DNA of 64,000 nt, taken from positions 3,213,501 through 3,277,500 of the forward strand of contig FSRD01000001.1 of assembly GCA_900129675.1 (NCBI GenBank). The letters are read 5' to 3'. Shown piece by piece: positions 43,471 to 52,560 of this stretch (the first letter of the stretch is position 1; each line of letters starts with the position of its first letter). The notes under the pieces are model-generated. The model made no database searches. It was not told the origin of the DNA and was given only the letters and a program-made list of their open reading frames with translations. Made by a program: the position numbers and the translations under genes. Source of the stretch: Bradyrhizobium erythrophlei. GTDB taxonomy: Bacteria > Pseudomonadota > Alphaproteobacteria > Rhizobiales > Xanthobacteraceae.

Positions 43471-44625
43471 GTGAACCAGATGAGTTGGCCCCCGCCGGGA
43501 CCGCCGTCGCCGCCCCCCGGTCCGCCGCCGATGCCGGTGGCGTTTGCCGGCGATCGTGCGGATTTCTTTCGGCTGGTGCAGCGCGGCGCCGGGCTGGAAC
43601 TCGTGACCCTCGGCTTTTACCGGTTCTGGCTCGCGACCGATATTCGCCGTCATCTGTGGTCGCATACGGAGATCGACGGCGACGCGGCGGAATATACCGG
43701 CCGCGGCAAGGAGTTGCTGATCGGCTTCCTGGTTGCAATGGCGATCCTGGTACCGGTGTATCTCGCCTACTTCCTCGCGGGTCTTGAAGCCGAGCGCTTC
43801 AAGGCGTTTGGCAGCTTTCCGCTGTTCGTCTTCTTCTATGTGTTCGGCCAGTTCGCGATCTACCGCGCACGGCGCTATCGCCTGACGCGGACGGTGTGGC
43901 GCGGGGTGCGGTTCTGGATGAGCGGTTCGGGCTGGGCGTACGCCGCCCGCGCGACGCTATGGGGCCTGCTGGTGATGGTGACGCTCGGGCTGGCGCTGCC
44001 GTGGCGCGAGGCCGCGCTCGAGCGCTACAAGATGCGCCATTCATACTATGGCGACCTGCAGGGAAGTTTTGAGGGGCGCGGCTGGGAATTCTTCAAGCGC
44101 GGCTGGTGGCTGTGGCTGCTGGCGCCGATCGCCTATTTGGTGTGGCCGATGGCGCCCTTCGTCTACGGCGCGTTCAGGGCGGTGGAATGGCGCTGGTGGC
44201 TCTCGGGTATCCGGTTCGGCGGCGTGCGGCTGGAATCGACGTTGCGAAAAAGCGCGCTGATCGGCCTGTACTGGAAGGTGATCGGCTGGATCGCCTTCCT
44301 TGCGGCGGTATTCGCCGCCTATCTGGTGATATGCTCGGCGCTGGTCGCAAGCATGAGCGGAACGCCGTTCGGGCAATTCTTCAAGTCGCAGGAGTTCCTT
44401 AAGAGCATTCCGTTGCTGGTGCTGGCAGGTCTGGGCTATCTGATGGTCGTGCTGGCGATCAACGTGGTGATGCGGGTCTATCTGATGCGCGATCTCTGGG
44501 TCAGAATTGTGGGATCGACGATCATCCTTGATATTGGAGCGGCGGCGAACGTCTCCGCCCGAGGCGAACTGGCCAATGCGCTCGGCGAAGGTTTTGCTGA
44601 CGGGCTCGATGTCGCCGGCTTCTAG
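43471..44625 (+). CDS. DUF898 (YjgN-like) membrane protein
   Basis: 384 residues with about six membrane spans. A Pro-rich N-terminus (PPPGPPSPPPGPPPMP) precedes AGDRADFFRLVQRGAGLELVTLGFYRFWLATDIRRHLWSH, the DUF898 signature, repeated in form as YKMRHSYYGDLQGSFEGRGWEFF and later WVRIVGSTIILDIGAAANV. GTG at 43471 follows GGAG by about 8 bases. The M48 protease gene starts 3 bases after its stop, so the two are coupled. Role unknown; envelope function is likely. Confidence 0.88.
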   Translation: MNQMSWPPPGPPSPPPGPPPMPVAFAGDRADFFRLVQRGAGLELVTLGFYRFWLATDIRRHLWSHTEIDGDAAEYTGRGKELLIGFLVAMAILVPVYLAYFLAGLEAERFKAFGSFPLFVFFYVFGQFAIYRARRYRLTRTVWRGVRFWMSGSGWAYAARATLWGLLVMVTLGLALPWREAALERYKMRHSYYGDLQGSFEGRGWEFFKRGWWLWLLAPIAYLVWPMAPFVYGAFRAVEWRWWLSGIRFGGVRLESTLRKSALIGLYWKVIGWIAFLAAVFAAYLVICSALVASMSGTPFGQFFKSQEFLKSIPLLVLAGLGYLMVVLAINVVMRVYLMRDLWVRIVGSTIILDIGAAANVSARGELANALGEGFADGLDVAGF

Positions 44626-44628
44626 CCC

Positions 44629-45750
44629 ATGACCGATATGCCCACCGAGAATGGAGCAACCAGCGATCCGTCGCCGCCTTCGGCCGGCCCGGCCATTTTT
44701 TTCGACGGGACGTCGAGCCAGCGGCGCGCGGTCACGCTCCGCCTCGCGGACCGGCTTGAAATCAGCGAGGGCGAACGGACGCTTGGCGTGTGGGCCTATG
44801 CCGATATCCGCCGCGCCGACAGTCCGCCCGGTACGCTGCGCCTGAGCTGCGTGACGGCGCCCGCGCTGGCGCGGCTCGAGGTTCGCGACCCCACGGTCGC
44901 GGCCGAGCTTGTCGCCCGCTGCAACAGGATCGACGAGAATGTTCCCGGCCGCGGCGTTGCCGCGATTGTCGGCTGGTCGCTCGCGGCCACCGCCTCGATC
45001 ATTGCCGTCGTGCTGTTCGGGGTCCCGCTCGCCGCCGATCGCCTGACGCCGCTGGTGCCGGATGTCTTCGAACGGCGGCTCGGCGACGTCGCGGAAGGGC
45101 AGGTCAAGGCGCTGTTCGGTGGCAAGGTCTGCGACGATGCGGCCGGGCAGCAGGCTTTTGCCAAGCTGGTCACAGCGCTTCGTGAACCCGCCGGGCTCGA
45201 TCCATCAGTGCAATCCGGCGTGCTGGCGACGCCGGTTCCCAACGCCTTCGCGCTGCCCGGCGGCAAGGTCTATCTGTTCAACGGATTGCTGGCGAAGGCG
45301 GAGAATGCCGACGAGATCGCAGGCGTCCTTGCCCACGAACTCGGTCATCTCAGGCATCGCGACAACATGCGGGGCCTCATCCACAACGGCGGCACCTCGT
45401 TTCTGATCGGGCTGTTGTTTGGCGATATCACCGGTTCAGGCGCGCTGATCTTCGCGTCCCGCACGCTGGTGACGGCGTCCCACTCGCGCGAAGCCGAACA
45501 GAATGCCGATGATTTCGCCATCGACATCATGCACCGGCTCGGCCGGCCGACGAAACCGATGGGGGAGCTGTTGTTCCGCGTCACCGGAAAGGAAGGCAAG
45601 GGCTTGTCCATCATCTCCAGCCATCCCCTGACCGAGGATCGTCTGGCGCAAATGAGCCGGGAAGACCGGCCAGCCTCAGGGCCGCCGCTGCTGACACCGG
45701 AAGAGTGGAAATCGCTGAAATCGATCTGCGGTCCCAATTCGAAATTGTGA
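44629..45750 (+). CDS. M48-family zinc metallopeptidase
   Basis: 373 residues. An N-terminal ~90-residue domain (AIFFDGTSSQRRAVTLRLADRLEI ... GVWAYADIRRADSPPG) looks like the small beta domain often found before M48 proteases. One membrane span (GVAAIVGWSLAATASIIAVVLFGVPL) follows. The protease has HELGH (residues 236-240) and a third zinc ligand Glu 288 in SHSREAEQNADDFA. It probably degrades or matures envelope proteins. Coupled to the DUF898 gene; its 3' end overlaps the convergent LysR gene by 75 bases. Confidence 0.9.
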   Translation: MTDMPTENGATSDPSPPSAGPAIFFDGTSSQRRAVTLRLADRLEISEGERTLGVWAYADIRRADSPPGTLRLSCVTAPALARLEVRDPTVAAELVARCNRIDENVPGRGVAAIVGWSLAATASIIAVVLFGVPLAADRLTPLVPDVFERRLGDVAEGQVKALFGGKVCDDAAGQQAFAKLVTALREPAGLDPSVQSGVLATPVPNAFALPGGKVYLFNGLLAKAENADEIAGVLAHELGHLRHRDNMRGLIHNGGTSFLIGLLFGDITGSGALIFASRTLVTASHSREAEQNADDFAIDIMHRLGRPTKPMGELLFRVTGKEGKGLSIISSHPLTEDRLAQMSREDRPASGPPLLTPEEWKSLKSICGPNSKL

Positions 45751-46773
45751 TCGTCCGGTCCGGCCGAATCTTCCTCGCCGTCCTGCGGTTTTACGCGATC
45801 GCGCCGCCGAAACCGGGGCGGCAGCTGCATTGGCCGGCTCGGCGTCCCAGACCGCCCGCATGATCGAGAAGGCGTGTGAAATCGCCGGCTCATGCCGCCG
45901 CGATGTCAGGCAGGCCAGGCTGAGATCGCAGGTCAGCGTGACCCTGTCGGCGATCACGTAGTTCTGCCTGCGCGGCAGGCGTTGTTCGAGCACGACGTCG
46001 CGGGCGAGACAGAGGCAGACGCCGGATTCGACGAAGTCGATCATGGCTTCTTCCTGATCGGTGTAGGCGACGCGCTTCGGCAAGGGGCCCAGCGGCCGGA
46101 AGATATCGTCGAGCAGCCGCCGATGCGCCGACGCGGGCGGCGTTGCCAGCCACGGCAGACCGGCAAGGTCCGCCCAATCCTTTCCCATCACCTGGTCGCT
46201 CCATTCGATGGGGGCGATGACGCGGTAGTCATAGCTCAGCAGCGGCACGAGCTGGAATTTGCCGCCTTCGATCTTGCGCTCGGAAAAGGCCGGCAGCGAA
46301 AGCTGTTCGGGAGGCGTCGCATCGACGTAATAGCCGACGTCGAGTTCGCCCTTGCCGATCTGGGTCAGCACGTCGTCGCTCATGCCGTAGCGCAGGAAGA
46401 CCTCGGTCCGCTGCGATTTGGCCAGGCTTCGCACGAACGACCCGAGCCGGGTGAACTCGGGATCCAGGATGGTGCCGACCCGAAGCGTTCCGCGCTGGGA
46501 CTCCTTCAGCGAATCCGCCATCGTGCGGAAATCCGAGGTCGCCGATACCGCCTTGTGTGCCAGCGGGAGCAGGGTGGCCCCGGCTTCGGTCAGGGTGAAA
46601 CCGCCCGGGGTCCGGTTGAAAAGCTGCAGGCCGGTGCTCTCCTCGAGCCCTTTCAGCTGCAGGCTGACGGCGGGCTGGGTCAGGTTGAGAAGCGAGGCTG
46701 CCCGCGAGACGGTGCCTTCGCGGGCCACGGTGATGAAGCAACGCAGGGCTTGGGTGCGCGGGAGGTCGTTCAT
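45676..46773 (-). CDS. LysR-type transcriptional regulator
   Basis: 365 residues, longer than the usual ~300. The N-terminal HTH (LRCFITVAREGTVSRAASLLNLTQPAVSLQLKGLE, ~11-45) and effector domain (TLRVGTILDPEFTRLGSFV, then GVCLCLARDVVLEQ) are typical. The C-terminal ~55 residues (PANAAAAPVSAARSRKTAGRRGRFGRTG...) are basic and non-conserved, and their codons lie in the overlap with the M48 gene and just past it. This suggests that the original stop was lost and the frame ran on. Target genes are not evident; no divergent neighbour. Confidence 0.85.
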   Translation of the reverse strand: MNDLPRTQALRCFITVAREGTVSRAASLLNLTQPAVSLQLKGLEESTGLQLFNRTPGGFTLTEAGATLLPLAHKAVSATSDFRTMADSLKESQRGTLRVGTILDPEFTRLGSFVRSLAKSQRTEVFLRYGMSDDVLTQIGKGELDVGYYVDATPPEQLSLPAFSERKIEGGKFQLVPLLSYDYRVIAPIEWSDQVMGKDWADLAGLPWLATPPASAHRRLLDDIFRPLGPLPKRVAYTDQEEAMIDFVESGVCLCLARDVVLEQRLPRRQNYVIADRVTLTCDLSLACLTSRRHEPAISHAFSIMRAVWDAEPANAAAAPVSAARSRKTAGRRGRFGRTGRSQFRIGTADRFQRFPLFRCQQRRP

Positions 46774-46927
46774 TTGAAAATCTTATATAACATTTCCGAG
46801 AAATCATTAGACATGAATCACCCTTGCAAGTCACAACTTTTGCACAACGAAACTCTGCGTTGTCGTGTGCGGAACCCACCACTGCGCCTCCCGGGTGTTG
46901 AGCCGCCGCAGGTTTGATCCATCCATT

Positions 46928-47013
46928 GTCATTGCCGGGCTTGTCCCGGCAATCCATCATTCTGAGCAAGGAATCTTTCTTGATGGATGCGCGGGTCAAG
47001 CCCGCGCATGACG
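46928..47013. repeat. REP-like palindrome
   Basis: GTCATTGCCGGGCTTGTCCC at the left and GCGGGTCAAGCCCGCGCATG ACG at the right, with inner ATCCATCA / TGATGGAT arms. Lies in the gap 46774-47060, which also holds the LysR promoter and no gene. Confidence 0.75.
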
Positions 47014-47060
47014 AATTAGAGGTACGGCCATCAGCATTCACTAGCCGGCGCAAAGACGAG

Positions 47061-47873
47061 TCACTCCGCCAGATTATTGACCTTGCGCACCCACGCGCGC
47101 ACGTCCGCGAGCACGTCCGGCAGCACCGCCTTGACCTCCTCGACCGTCATGCCGGCCTTGATCCGGGGGTCGTAGAGTACATTGAGGATGTACTGGTCGT
47201 AGACGTCGAAAAAGCCCATCGAGACATTGTCGTTGAACATGGTCCAGGGCACGCTGGAGGTATCGTTGATCGGCCCCAGCGACTGCAGCAATTCCTCATA
47301 GGCGCAATCGAGGAAGACGAAGTCTCCATTATCGACGGTGAGGATCACGTCGGAATGTTCGATCTCGAACCGTTCGTTCTTGCGGAAGCCTGACAGGCAC
47401 TGCGGATCCAGCGACGAGCGGATCTCCTTCGCCCGTTCGCTGCCGTAGAACGTGGTGATGGTGCGATAGAGGTCGCGGTCGCGCACCAGTTTCACCAGCA
47501 CATTGGCGTCGTCGCCGCTGTTGGCCATGGCGATATCGAGATGCTGCACCCGCGCTGCGATGTCGGCCACGACTTTCGCAAGCTGGGCCTTGCGGTCCGC
47601 GCGGGTGCCGTCGGCGAACACCCGCACCGGCGTGTCGTATTTGCGGATACGGTCGACCTTGCCGGCGAGATGATATTCGGCGCCGAACGCGGTCTTCAGA
47701 AAGCCGTCGACGATCTCACTGTCGGTGAAGCTCTTCTTCTCGGCGCGCTGGCGCTGCGCTATGGCGGGAATTTCGGCGCTGGCGGCAGGCGGCGCGACAG
47801 CCCCGCCGAGTGCTGCGGCAACCAAGGCGGCTGCGAGTATTCGCGGAAATTGGGACCGGCCATTGGCGCTCAT
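47061..47873 (-). CDS. DUF2927-type secreted protein
   Basis: 270 residues from ATG 47873 (a TTG start 12 codons earlier is weaker). A signal peptide (RILAAALVAAALGGAVAPPAASA) is followed by a basic head and the DUF2927 region: CLSGFRKNERFEIEHSDVILTVDN, CAYEELLQSLGPINDTSSVPWTMFNDNVSMGFFDVYDQYILNVLYDPRIKAGM. This C-terminal pattern is characteristic of the family, which contains two conserved cysteines. Function is unknown. Confidence 0.82.
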   Translation of the reverse strand: MSANGRSQFPRILAAALVAAALGGAVAPPAASAEIPAIAQRQRAEKKSFTDSEIVDGFLKTAFGAEYHLAGKVDRIRKYDTPVRVFADGTRADRKAQLAKVVADIAARVQHLDIAMANSGDDANVLVKLVRDRDLYRTITTFYGSERAKEIRSSLDPQCLSGFRKNERFEIEHSDVILTVDNGDFVFLDCAYEELLQSLGPINDTSSVPWTMFNDNVSMGFFDVYDQYILNVLYDPRIKAGMTVEEVKAVLPDVLADVRAWVRKVNNLAE

Positions 47874-47971
47874 TGCAATGACGCTGCAGCAATCGGCAGA
47901 ATCGCGCAAGAATTGTTTCGGGCGCGCCCGACTGCCGGAAAGATGCCGGGTTCCCTGACCGGCACGCGGCC

Positions 47972-48574
47972 CTAGTTCTTCACGACCACCGTGGTGCCGA
48001 CGGAGACGCGGCCATAGAGGTCGGTGACGTCGTCATTGGTCATGCGGAAGCAGCCCGATGACACCGCCTGTCCGATCGTCTCGGGCTCGTTCGAGCCGTG
48101 GATGCGATACAGCGTCGAGCCCAGATACATCGCGCGCGCGCCGAGCGGATTGTCGATGCCGCCGGCCATATGGCGCGGCAGATCGGGACGCCGCGCCAGC
48201 ATCTGCGACGGCGGCGTCCAGCTCGGCCATTCCTTTTTCGCCGTGATGCGGTGGGTTCCGCTCCAGCGAAAACCGTCGCGGCCGACGCCGATGCCGTAGC
48301 GCAGCGCCTGGCCGTTTCCGAGCACCAGATAGAGCCGGCGCTCGGCGGTGTTGATGACGATGGTGCCCGGCGCATAATTGCTCGCAAAGCTCACAGTGGT
48401 GCGCGGGATCGGGCTCGCGCCGCCGCCGCCGCCAAAGAAGTTCGGACCGCCGCCCATGATGTCGCGCGAGTCAGGGCCGAAGAAGCCAGAACCTCCGAAG
48501 TTTTGAGCCTGTGCGTGGCCGGCGCCGGCCAGCATGATCAGTGCGGCAAACAGCAAAGCAACGAAGCGGGTCAT
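47972..48574 (-). CDS. L,D-transpeptidase (YkuD family)
   Basis: 200 residues with signal peptide (MTRFVALLFAALIMLAGAGHAQA). After a Gly-rich linker comes the YkuD fold: TIVINTAERRLYLVLGNGQALRYGIGVG, then the active-site HGSNEPETIGQAVSSGCFRM with catalytic Cys. It makes 3-3 peptidoglycan crosslinks or links proteins to the wall in the periplasm. ATG 48574 follows GAGGAAG. Confidence 0.92.
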   Translation of the reverse strand: MTRFVALLFAALIMLAGAGHAQAQNFGGSGFFGPDSRDIMGGGPNFFGGGGGASPIPRTTVSFASNYAPGTIVINTAERRLYLVLGNGQALRYGIGVGRDGFRWSGTHRITAKKEWPSWTPPSQMLARRPDLPRHMAGGIDNPLGARAMYLGSTLYRIHGSNEPETIGQAVSSGCFRMTNDDVTDLYGRVSVGTTVVVKN

Positions 48575-48797
48575 TTTCTTCCTCGCTAAAAAATCAAATA
48601 CGCATTGAAACAGGCCATAATCGCCGCGATTTCGCAAGCCGCGGGCCCGTGAGCGAGCCCATTTTCAAACGCCGCGGTTAAAAAAGGCAACACACCGCAG
48701 GCGATGGCTGCAATGTCCGGCTAAACCTTTGACGAAACGGGTGAACAATGATTGATCTTGATCGGTCTTTGAGAAAAATCGCGGACGGGAGCGAGAC

Positions 48798-50345
48798 ATG
48801 AACGGTGCGGAAAGTCTGGTGCGGACATTGGTCGCGGGCGGCGTCGACGTCTGCTTCTCCAATCCAGGCACCTCGGAGATGCATTTCGTCGCTGCCCTTG
48901 ACCGGGTCGAGGGCATGCGCTGCGTGCTCGGCCTGTTCGAGGGCGTGGTGACGGGTGCCGCCGACGGTTATTTCCGGATGAAGGGCACGCCGGCCTCGAC
49001 CTTGCTGCATCTCGGACCCGGCCTCGCCAACGGCCTTGCCAACCTGCACAATGCCAAGAAGGCAAACTCCGGCATCGTCAACATCGTTGGCCAGCACGCC
49101 ACCTACCACATTGGCTACAACGCGCCGCTGACCTCCGACATCGAGGGGCTGGCGCGGCCGATGTCGGCCTGGGTGCGGACCTCGCCGGACGCCAAATCCG
49201 TCTCTGCCGACGGCGCGGCCGCGATCGCCGCCGCCAAGAGCGCGCCGCCGCAGATCGCGACCCTCATTCTTCCCGCCGACACCGCCTGGAACGAGGCCGA
49301 CGGCATTGCCGAGGCGCCGGCGGAAAGCCAGCGCGCCAATTATTCGGCGCAGGCGGTGGACAACGCCGCCAAGGTGTTGCGCAATGGCGGAGCAGAGACG
49401 CTGCTGCTGATGACCGGCAGCGCGCTGACCGAAAAGGGCCTGGCGCTGGCGGCGCAGATCGCGGGCAAGACCGGCTGCAAGGTGATGGGCCAGACCTATA
49501 ATCCCCGGATGGCGCGCGGCAGGGGCCGGTTCGCGATCGACCGGATTCCCTATGTGATCGAGCTGGCTTTGCCGATCCTGAAGGATTTCAAGAACATCGT
49601 GCTGGTCGAGGCCAACGACCCGGTGGCGTTCTTCGCCTATCCGAACAAGCCGAGCATGCTCAAGCCGCAGGGCTGCGAGGTGCATCGCATGACCACGGGC
49701 GCGGAAAACTCGGTCGCCGCCCTGGAAGCGCTGGCCTCCGCGCTCGGCGCCAAGCCGGAGAACAGGCAGCCGCAAAAAATGGTCGAGATCGCCAAGCCGA
49801 CGGGGGCTTTGACCTACGCCTCGATCGCGCAGGCGCTCGCCATGGCGATCCCGGAAAACGCCATCGTGGTCGACGAATCCATCACCACCGGGCGCGGCTT
49901 CTTTCCGCCGACGGCGGCCGCCGCCCCGCACGACTGGCTGCAGAACATGGGCGGCTCGATCGGCTTTTCGACGCCGGTGGCGACCGGCGCCGCGGTGGCG
50001 TGCCCGGACCGCAAGGTGATCTGCATGGTCGGCGACGGCAGCGCGATGTACACGCTGCAATCGCTGTGGACGCAGGCGCGCGAAGGCCTCAACGTCGTCA
50101 CGATTGTATTCGCTAATCGCATCTACCAGATTCTGCGTGGCGAATTCGACGGCGTCGGCGCCGGCGAGCCGGGCCAGCGCGCGCTCGACATGCTGAAGCT
50201 CGACCGGCCGACCATCGACTTCGTCTCGCTCGCCAAGGGCATGGGCGTGCCGGGCCGCGCAGTCGATAATGCCGACGATCTCAACAAGGCGTTGGCGGAA
50301 GCCATCGCCGAGCCGGGACCGCGGTTGATCGAAGTGCTGATGTAA
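48798..50345 (+). CDS. ThDP-dependent enzyme, acetolactate synthase large subunit-like
   Basis: 515 residues. Active-site Glu 48 in GLFEGVVTGAADG and the ThDP motif GDGSAMYTLQSLWTQA (about residue 414) are intact, and the central domain (~190-320) is present. No FAD-binding pattern typical of true acetolactate synthase is evident, and no regulatory small subunit is near. The class also contains oxo-acid decarboxylases, so the reaction is open. It lies alone, but another ThDP enzyme gene follows at 52848 and mdlC-like at 29120. Confidence 0.85.
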   Translation: MNGAESLVRTLVAGGVDVCFSNPGTSEMHFVAALDRVEGMRCVLGLFEGVVTGAADGYFRMKGTPASTLLHLGPGLANGLANLHNAKKANSGIVNIVGQHATYHIGYNAPLTSDIEGLARPMSAWVRTSPDAKSVSADGAAAIAAAKSAPPQIATLILPADTAWNEADGIAEAPAESQRANYSAQAVDNAAKVLRNGGAETLLLMTGSALTEKGLALAAQIAGKTGCKVMGQTYNPRMARGRGRFAIDRIPYVIELALPILKDFKNIVLVEANDPVAFFAYPNKPSMLKPQGCEVHRMTTGAENSVAALEALASALGAKPENRQPQKMVEIAKPTGALTYASIAQALAMAIPENAIVVDESITTGRGFFPPTAAAAPHDWLQNMGGSIGFSTPVATGAAVACPDRKVICMVGDGSAMYTLQSLWTQAREGLNVVTIVFANRIYQILRGEFDGVGAGEPGQRALDMLKLDRPTIDFVSLAKGMGVPGRAVDNADDLNKALAEAIAEPGPRLIEVLM

Positions 50346-50379
50346 GGGCGGCCGTCGCCGCCCGTCGTTCGGAGGCGAC

Positions 50380-50895
50380 ATGCAGGCGGAGTTGCACAGG
50401 CTTGTCGGCGCGATCCGGGAGTTCTATGCCCGCGAGGTGCATTTGTTCGAAAAGGATCTGGGCGAGCGCACGCTCACCCATCGCCTCGCGGTGCAGATCG
50501 AAAAGCACTTTCCGGGCTGGGAAATCGACTGCGACTACGACCGGCTCGGCGAGCGCACGCTGCGGCTGCCCCATGGGACGGTCGTCTCGACCGACGATCA
50601 TTTCGGAAAGTCGATCTATCCCGACATCGTCGTGCACCAGCGGGAAATTCCCAACAATCTGCTCGCCATCGAACTGCGCAAGGCGAACAACCATCAGCCG
50701 CTCGAACACGACCAGCACAAGCTGCAGGCGCTGACCGATCCGCATCTGTGGTTCGCCTACCGGATCGGCGTGCTGGTGACGCTTGGCAAGAAACAAGTGA
50801 CGTCGTCCGAGGTCTATGTCGGCGGCGCGCTGGACATGAGCCTGTCCGGCTTCTTGGCCCAGCAGCTGAAGGATGTGGGGTTGGAAGCGAGATAG
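50380..50895 (+). CDS. PD-(D/E)XK-like protein, unknown
   Basis: 171 residues. The sequence IYPDIVVHQREIPNNLLAIELRKANN (P81-D82 ... E98-L-R100-K101) has the order of a nuclease-type PD-(D/E)xK core, with R/K in place of the usual K spacing, and a helix with H-R near the N-terminus. The rest is hydrophilic. It may be a DNA- or RNA-processing enzyme or an inactive relative. It starts 34 bases after the ThDP enzyme gene, so it may be cotranscribed. No partner methylase or toxin gene is visible. Confidence 0.75.
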   Translation: MQAELHRLVGAIREFYAREVHLFEKDLGERTLTHRLAVQIEKHFPGWEIDCDYDRLGERTLRLPHGTVVSTDDHFGKSIYPDIVVHQREIPNNLLAIELRKANNHQPLEHDQHKLQALTDPHLWFAYRIGVLVTLGKKQVTSSEVYVGGALDMSLSGFLAQQLKDVGLEAR

Positions 50896-50908
50896 AGATT
50901 TCGCTCTC

Positions 50909-51033
50909 CGTCATGGCCGGGCATAGCCGTCCGAAGGACGGCGTCGCTTTCGGTCGCCTATGCCCGGCCATCCATGTCCTTCCTCCGTGAAATACAAAGA
51001 GCGTGGATGCCCGACACAAGGCCGGGCATGACG
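50909..51033. repeat. REP-like palindrome
   Basis: CGTCATGGCCGGGCATAGCC ... and ...AAGGCCGGGCATGACG are inverted arms; inner arms CCGTCC/GGACGG and CATCCATG / GTGGATG also pair. Confidence 0.75.
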
Positions 51034-51055
51034 AACTCAAGCGGAATGCGCGCCT

Positions 51056-52108
51056 CTACGCCGCGATGCTCGGGAAGCTCAATTCGCAGACCAGGCCTTC
51101 GGGCTTCCAGTGCCGGCTGATGCTGCCGCTCAGCGTGCGGATCACGCCGTCGACGGCGCCGACGCCAAATCCTTTGCGCACGGGTTCAGCGGTTCGGGGG
51201 CCGCCGGATTCCGTCCAGTGCAGCAGGAGGTTGTCGGTCGCGTCGGTTTGCCAGCGGATGTCGATCTTGCCGCCCGGTTTCGAGAGCGAGCCGTATTTGG
51301 CGGCGTTGGTCGCGAGCTCATGCACGGACACCGCGATCGCCTGCGCCAGCGTCGCCGGCAGCCTGACATCGCTGCCGGTGATGCTGACCCGCCTGGCATC
51401 GTTGGCGGCGTAGGGCCGGAGTTCTTCCTCGACAATGGTCTTGAGGCTGGCGCCGGTCCAGCGCGACACCGAGAACAGCCGCTGCACATTGGCCAGTGCG
51501 CTCAAGCGGCCCTGGAACGCCGCCTGAAATTCTTCCGCGGTATCGGCCTTGGTCAATCGCAGCATCGCCTGGATCACGGCGAGCAGATTGTTGGACCTGT
51601 GGTCGACCTCCTGGGTCAGCAGCATCAGCCGCTCTTCGGCCTGCTTGCGGGTGGTGATGTCCACCAGCATGTTGACGGCGCCAATCAGTTTTCCGGAATC
51701 GTCGCGAAGCGGCGTCGGATAGGGCATGAAGCAGATGCGCGAGCCGTCGGGCCGTTCGGCGATCGCCTCCATGTCCCGGACCGGGCGATTCTCCTTGAGT
51801 GCAATCGCCATCGGACAATCTTCATGGGCCAGCGGCGTGCCGTCCGGCAGGAACAGCTTCCAGGTCACGCACCACATGTCGCCGATTTTCGGCGTCCGTC
51901 CGGCGAATTCGACGCAGCTGCGGTTGAAGAACGTGATCCGTCCCTGGGCGTCGGTCGTGTAGATGGCGGCGGGCAGCGCCTGCAGGAGGTCGCGGAATTG
52001 CTTTTCGTGGGATTCGGTGTCGTCCGAGGTACCCGATGCGATGGCGGCGTGTTCGGCGAGGATCCTTTCGAGATCGGCCTCTTCCGAATGCCTGAACAAA
52101 TTCAACAT
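51056..52108 (-). CDS. PAS-containing sensor histidine kinase, HWE/HisKA_2 type
   Basis: 350 residues. A PAS domain covers about 35-155 (ALPAAIYTTDAQGRITFFNRSCVEFAG, then PYPTPLRDDSGKLIGAVNMLVDIT). The phosphoacceptor helix has H170 in LTQEVDHRSNNLLAVIQAML, and the ATP-binding domain has LAQAIAVSVHELATNAAKYGSLS and GFGVGAVDGVIR. ATG 52108 is preferred over an earlier start. No transmembrane region is seen, so it is a soluble sensor. No response regulator is next to it. Signal unknown. Confidence 0.9.
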   Translation of the reverse strand: MLNLFRHSEEADLERILAEHAAIASGTSDDTESHEKQFRDLLQALPAAIYTTDAQGRITFFNRSCVEFAGRTPKIGDMWCVTWKLFLPDGTPLAHEDCPMAIALKENRPVRDMEAIAERPDGSRICFMPYPTPLRDDSGKLIGAVNMLVDITTRKQAEERLMLLTQEVDHRSNNLLAVIQAMLRLTKADTAEEFQAAFQGRLSALANVQRLFSVSRWTGASLKTIVEEELRPYAANDARRVSITGSDVRLPATLAQAIAVSVHELATNAAKYGSLSKPGGKIDIRWQTDATDNLLLHWTESGGPRTAEPVRKGFGVGAVDGVIRTLSGSISRHWKPEGLVCELSFPSIAA

Positions 52109-52264
52109 TGTCCGCCCTGTCACCAAATGCCACACCGGTGGCAATGGTCGCTAATTCGTCACAAACGCAAAGGTTCCTGCGGGTTCGTTGCAACTGGTTA
52201 AAAATAGCGGAAATCCGCCCCGGGCCGTGATGACGTGGGCAGGCCGGTGCCGGTGAATGAGCCA

Positions 52265-52303
52265 AGCCAAGTGACAAAGCCAAGCGACAAGGTCAAGTGA
52301 CAG
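52265..52303. repeat. Three tandem 13-bp repeats
   Basis: AGCCAAGTGACAA, AGCCAAGCGACAA and GGTCAAGTGACAG run head to tail, between the sensor kinase gene and the small secreted Lys-rich protein gene. A possible protein-binding array; no function known. Confidence 0.6.
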
Positions 52304-52314
52304 GCAAAATGAAG

Positions 52315-52334
52315 GGGCCGCCCGAAGGCGGCCC
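52315..52334 (-). terminator. Hairpin terminator of the small Lys-rich protein gene
   Basis: GGGCCGCC-CGAA-GGCGGCCC forms a perfect 8-bp stem with a tight loop, and on the minus strand it is followed by CCTTCATTTTG. It lies 19 bases past the stop of the 52354-52560 gene. Confidence 0.7.
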
Positions 52335-52353
52335 TCCTGTGCTGCTCGCTCCG

Positions 52354-52560
52354 TCACTTCGCGTCGTCGCTCGACTTCTTAGCCGGCTTTTTTGCCTTCT
52401 TTTTGGATGCCATCTTGGTCTTCGGTGCGTCGCCCTTGCTCATGGTGTCGCCGCTCTGGGCCGCGGGCGCCGTGGCGCTTCCGGCCTTGTCCGGTGTTTG
52501 TGCCGAGACGGTCGAGGACAGAAAGGCGAGGGCGGTGGCGGCGAGGATAAGTCTGCGCAT
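52354..52560 (-). CDS. Small secreted Lys-rich protein, unknown
   Basis: 68 residues with a clear signal peptide (MRRLILAATALAFLSSTVSA). The mature part is polar and Lys-rich at the end (KTKMASKKKAKKPAKKSSDDAK). GGAG precedes ATG 52560 by 7 bases. Function unknown; a periplasmic or surface polycation is plausible. Confidence 0.65.
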   Translation of the reverse strand: MRRLILAATALAFLSSTVSAQTPDKAGSATAPAAQSGDTMSKGDAPKTKMASKKKAKKPAKKSSDDAK

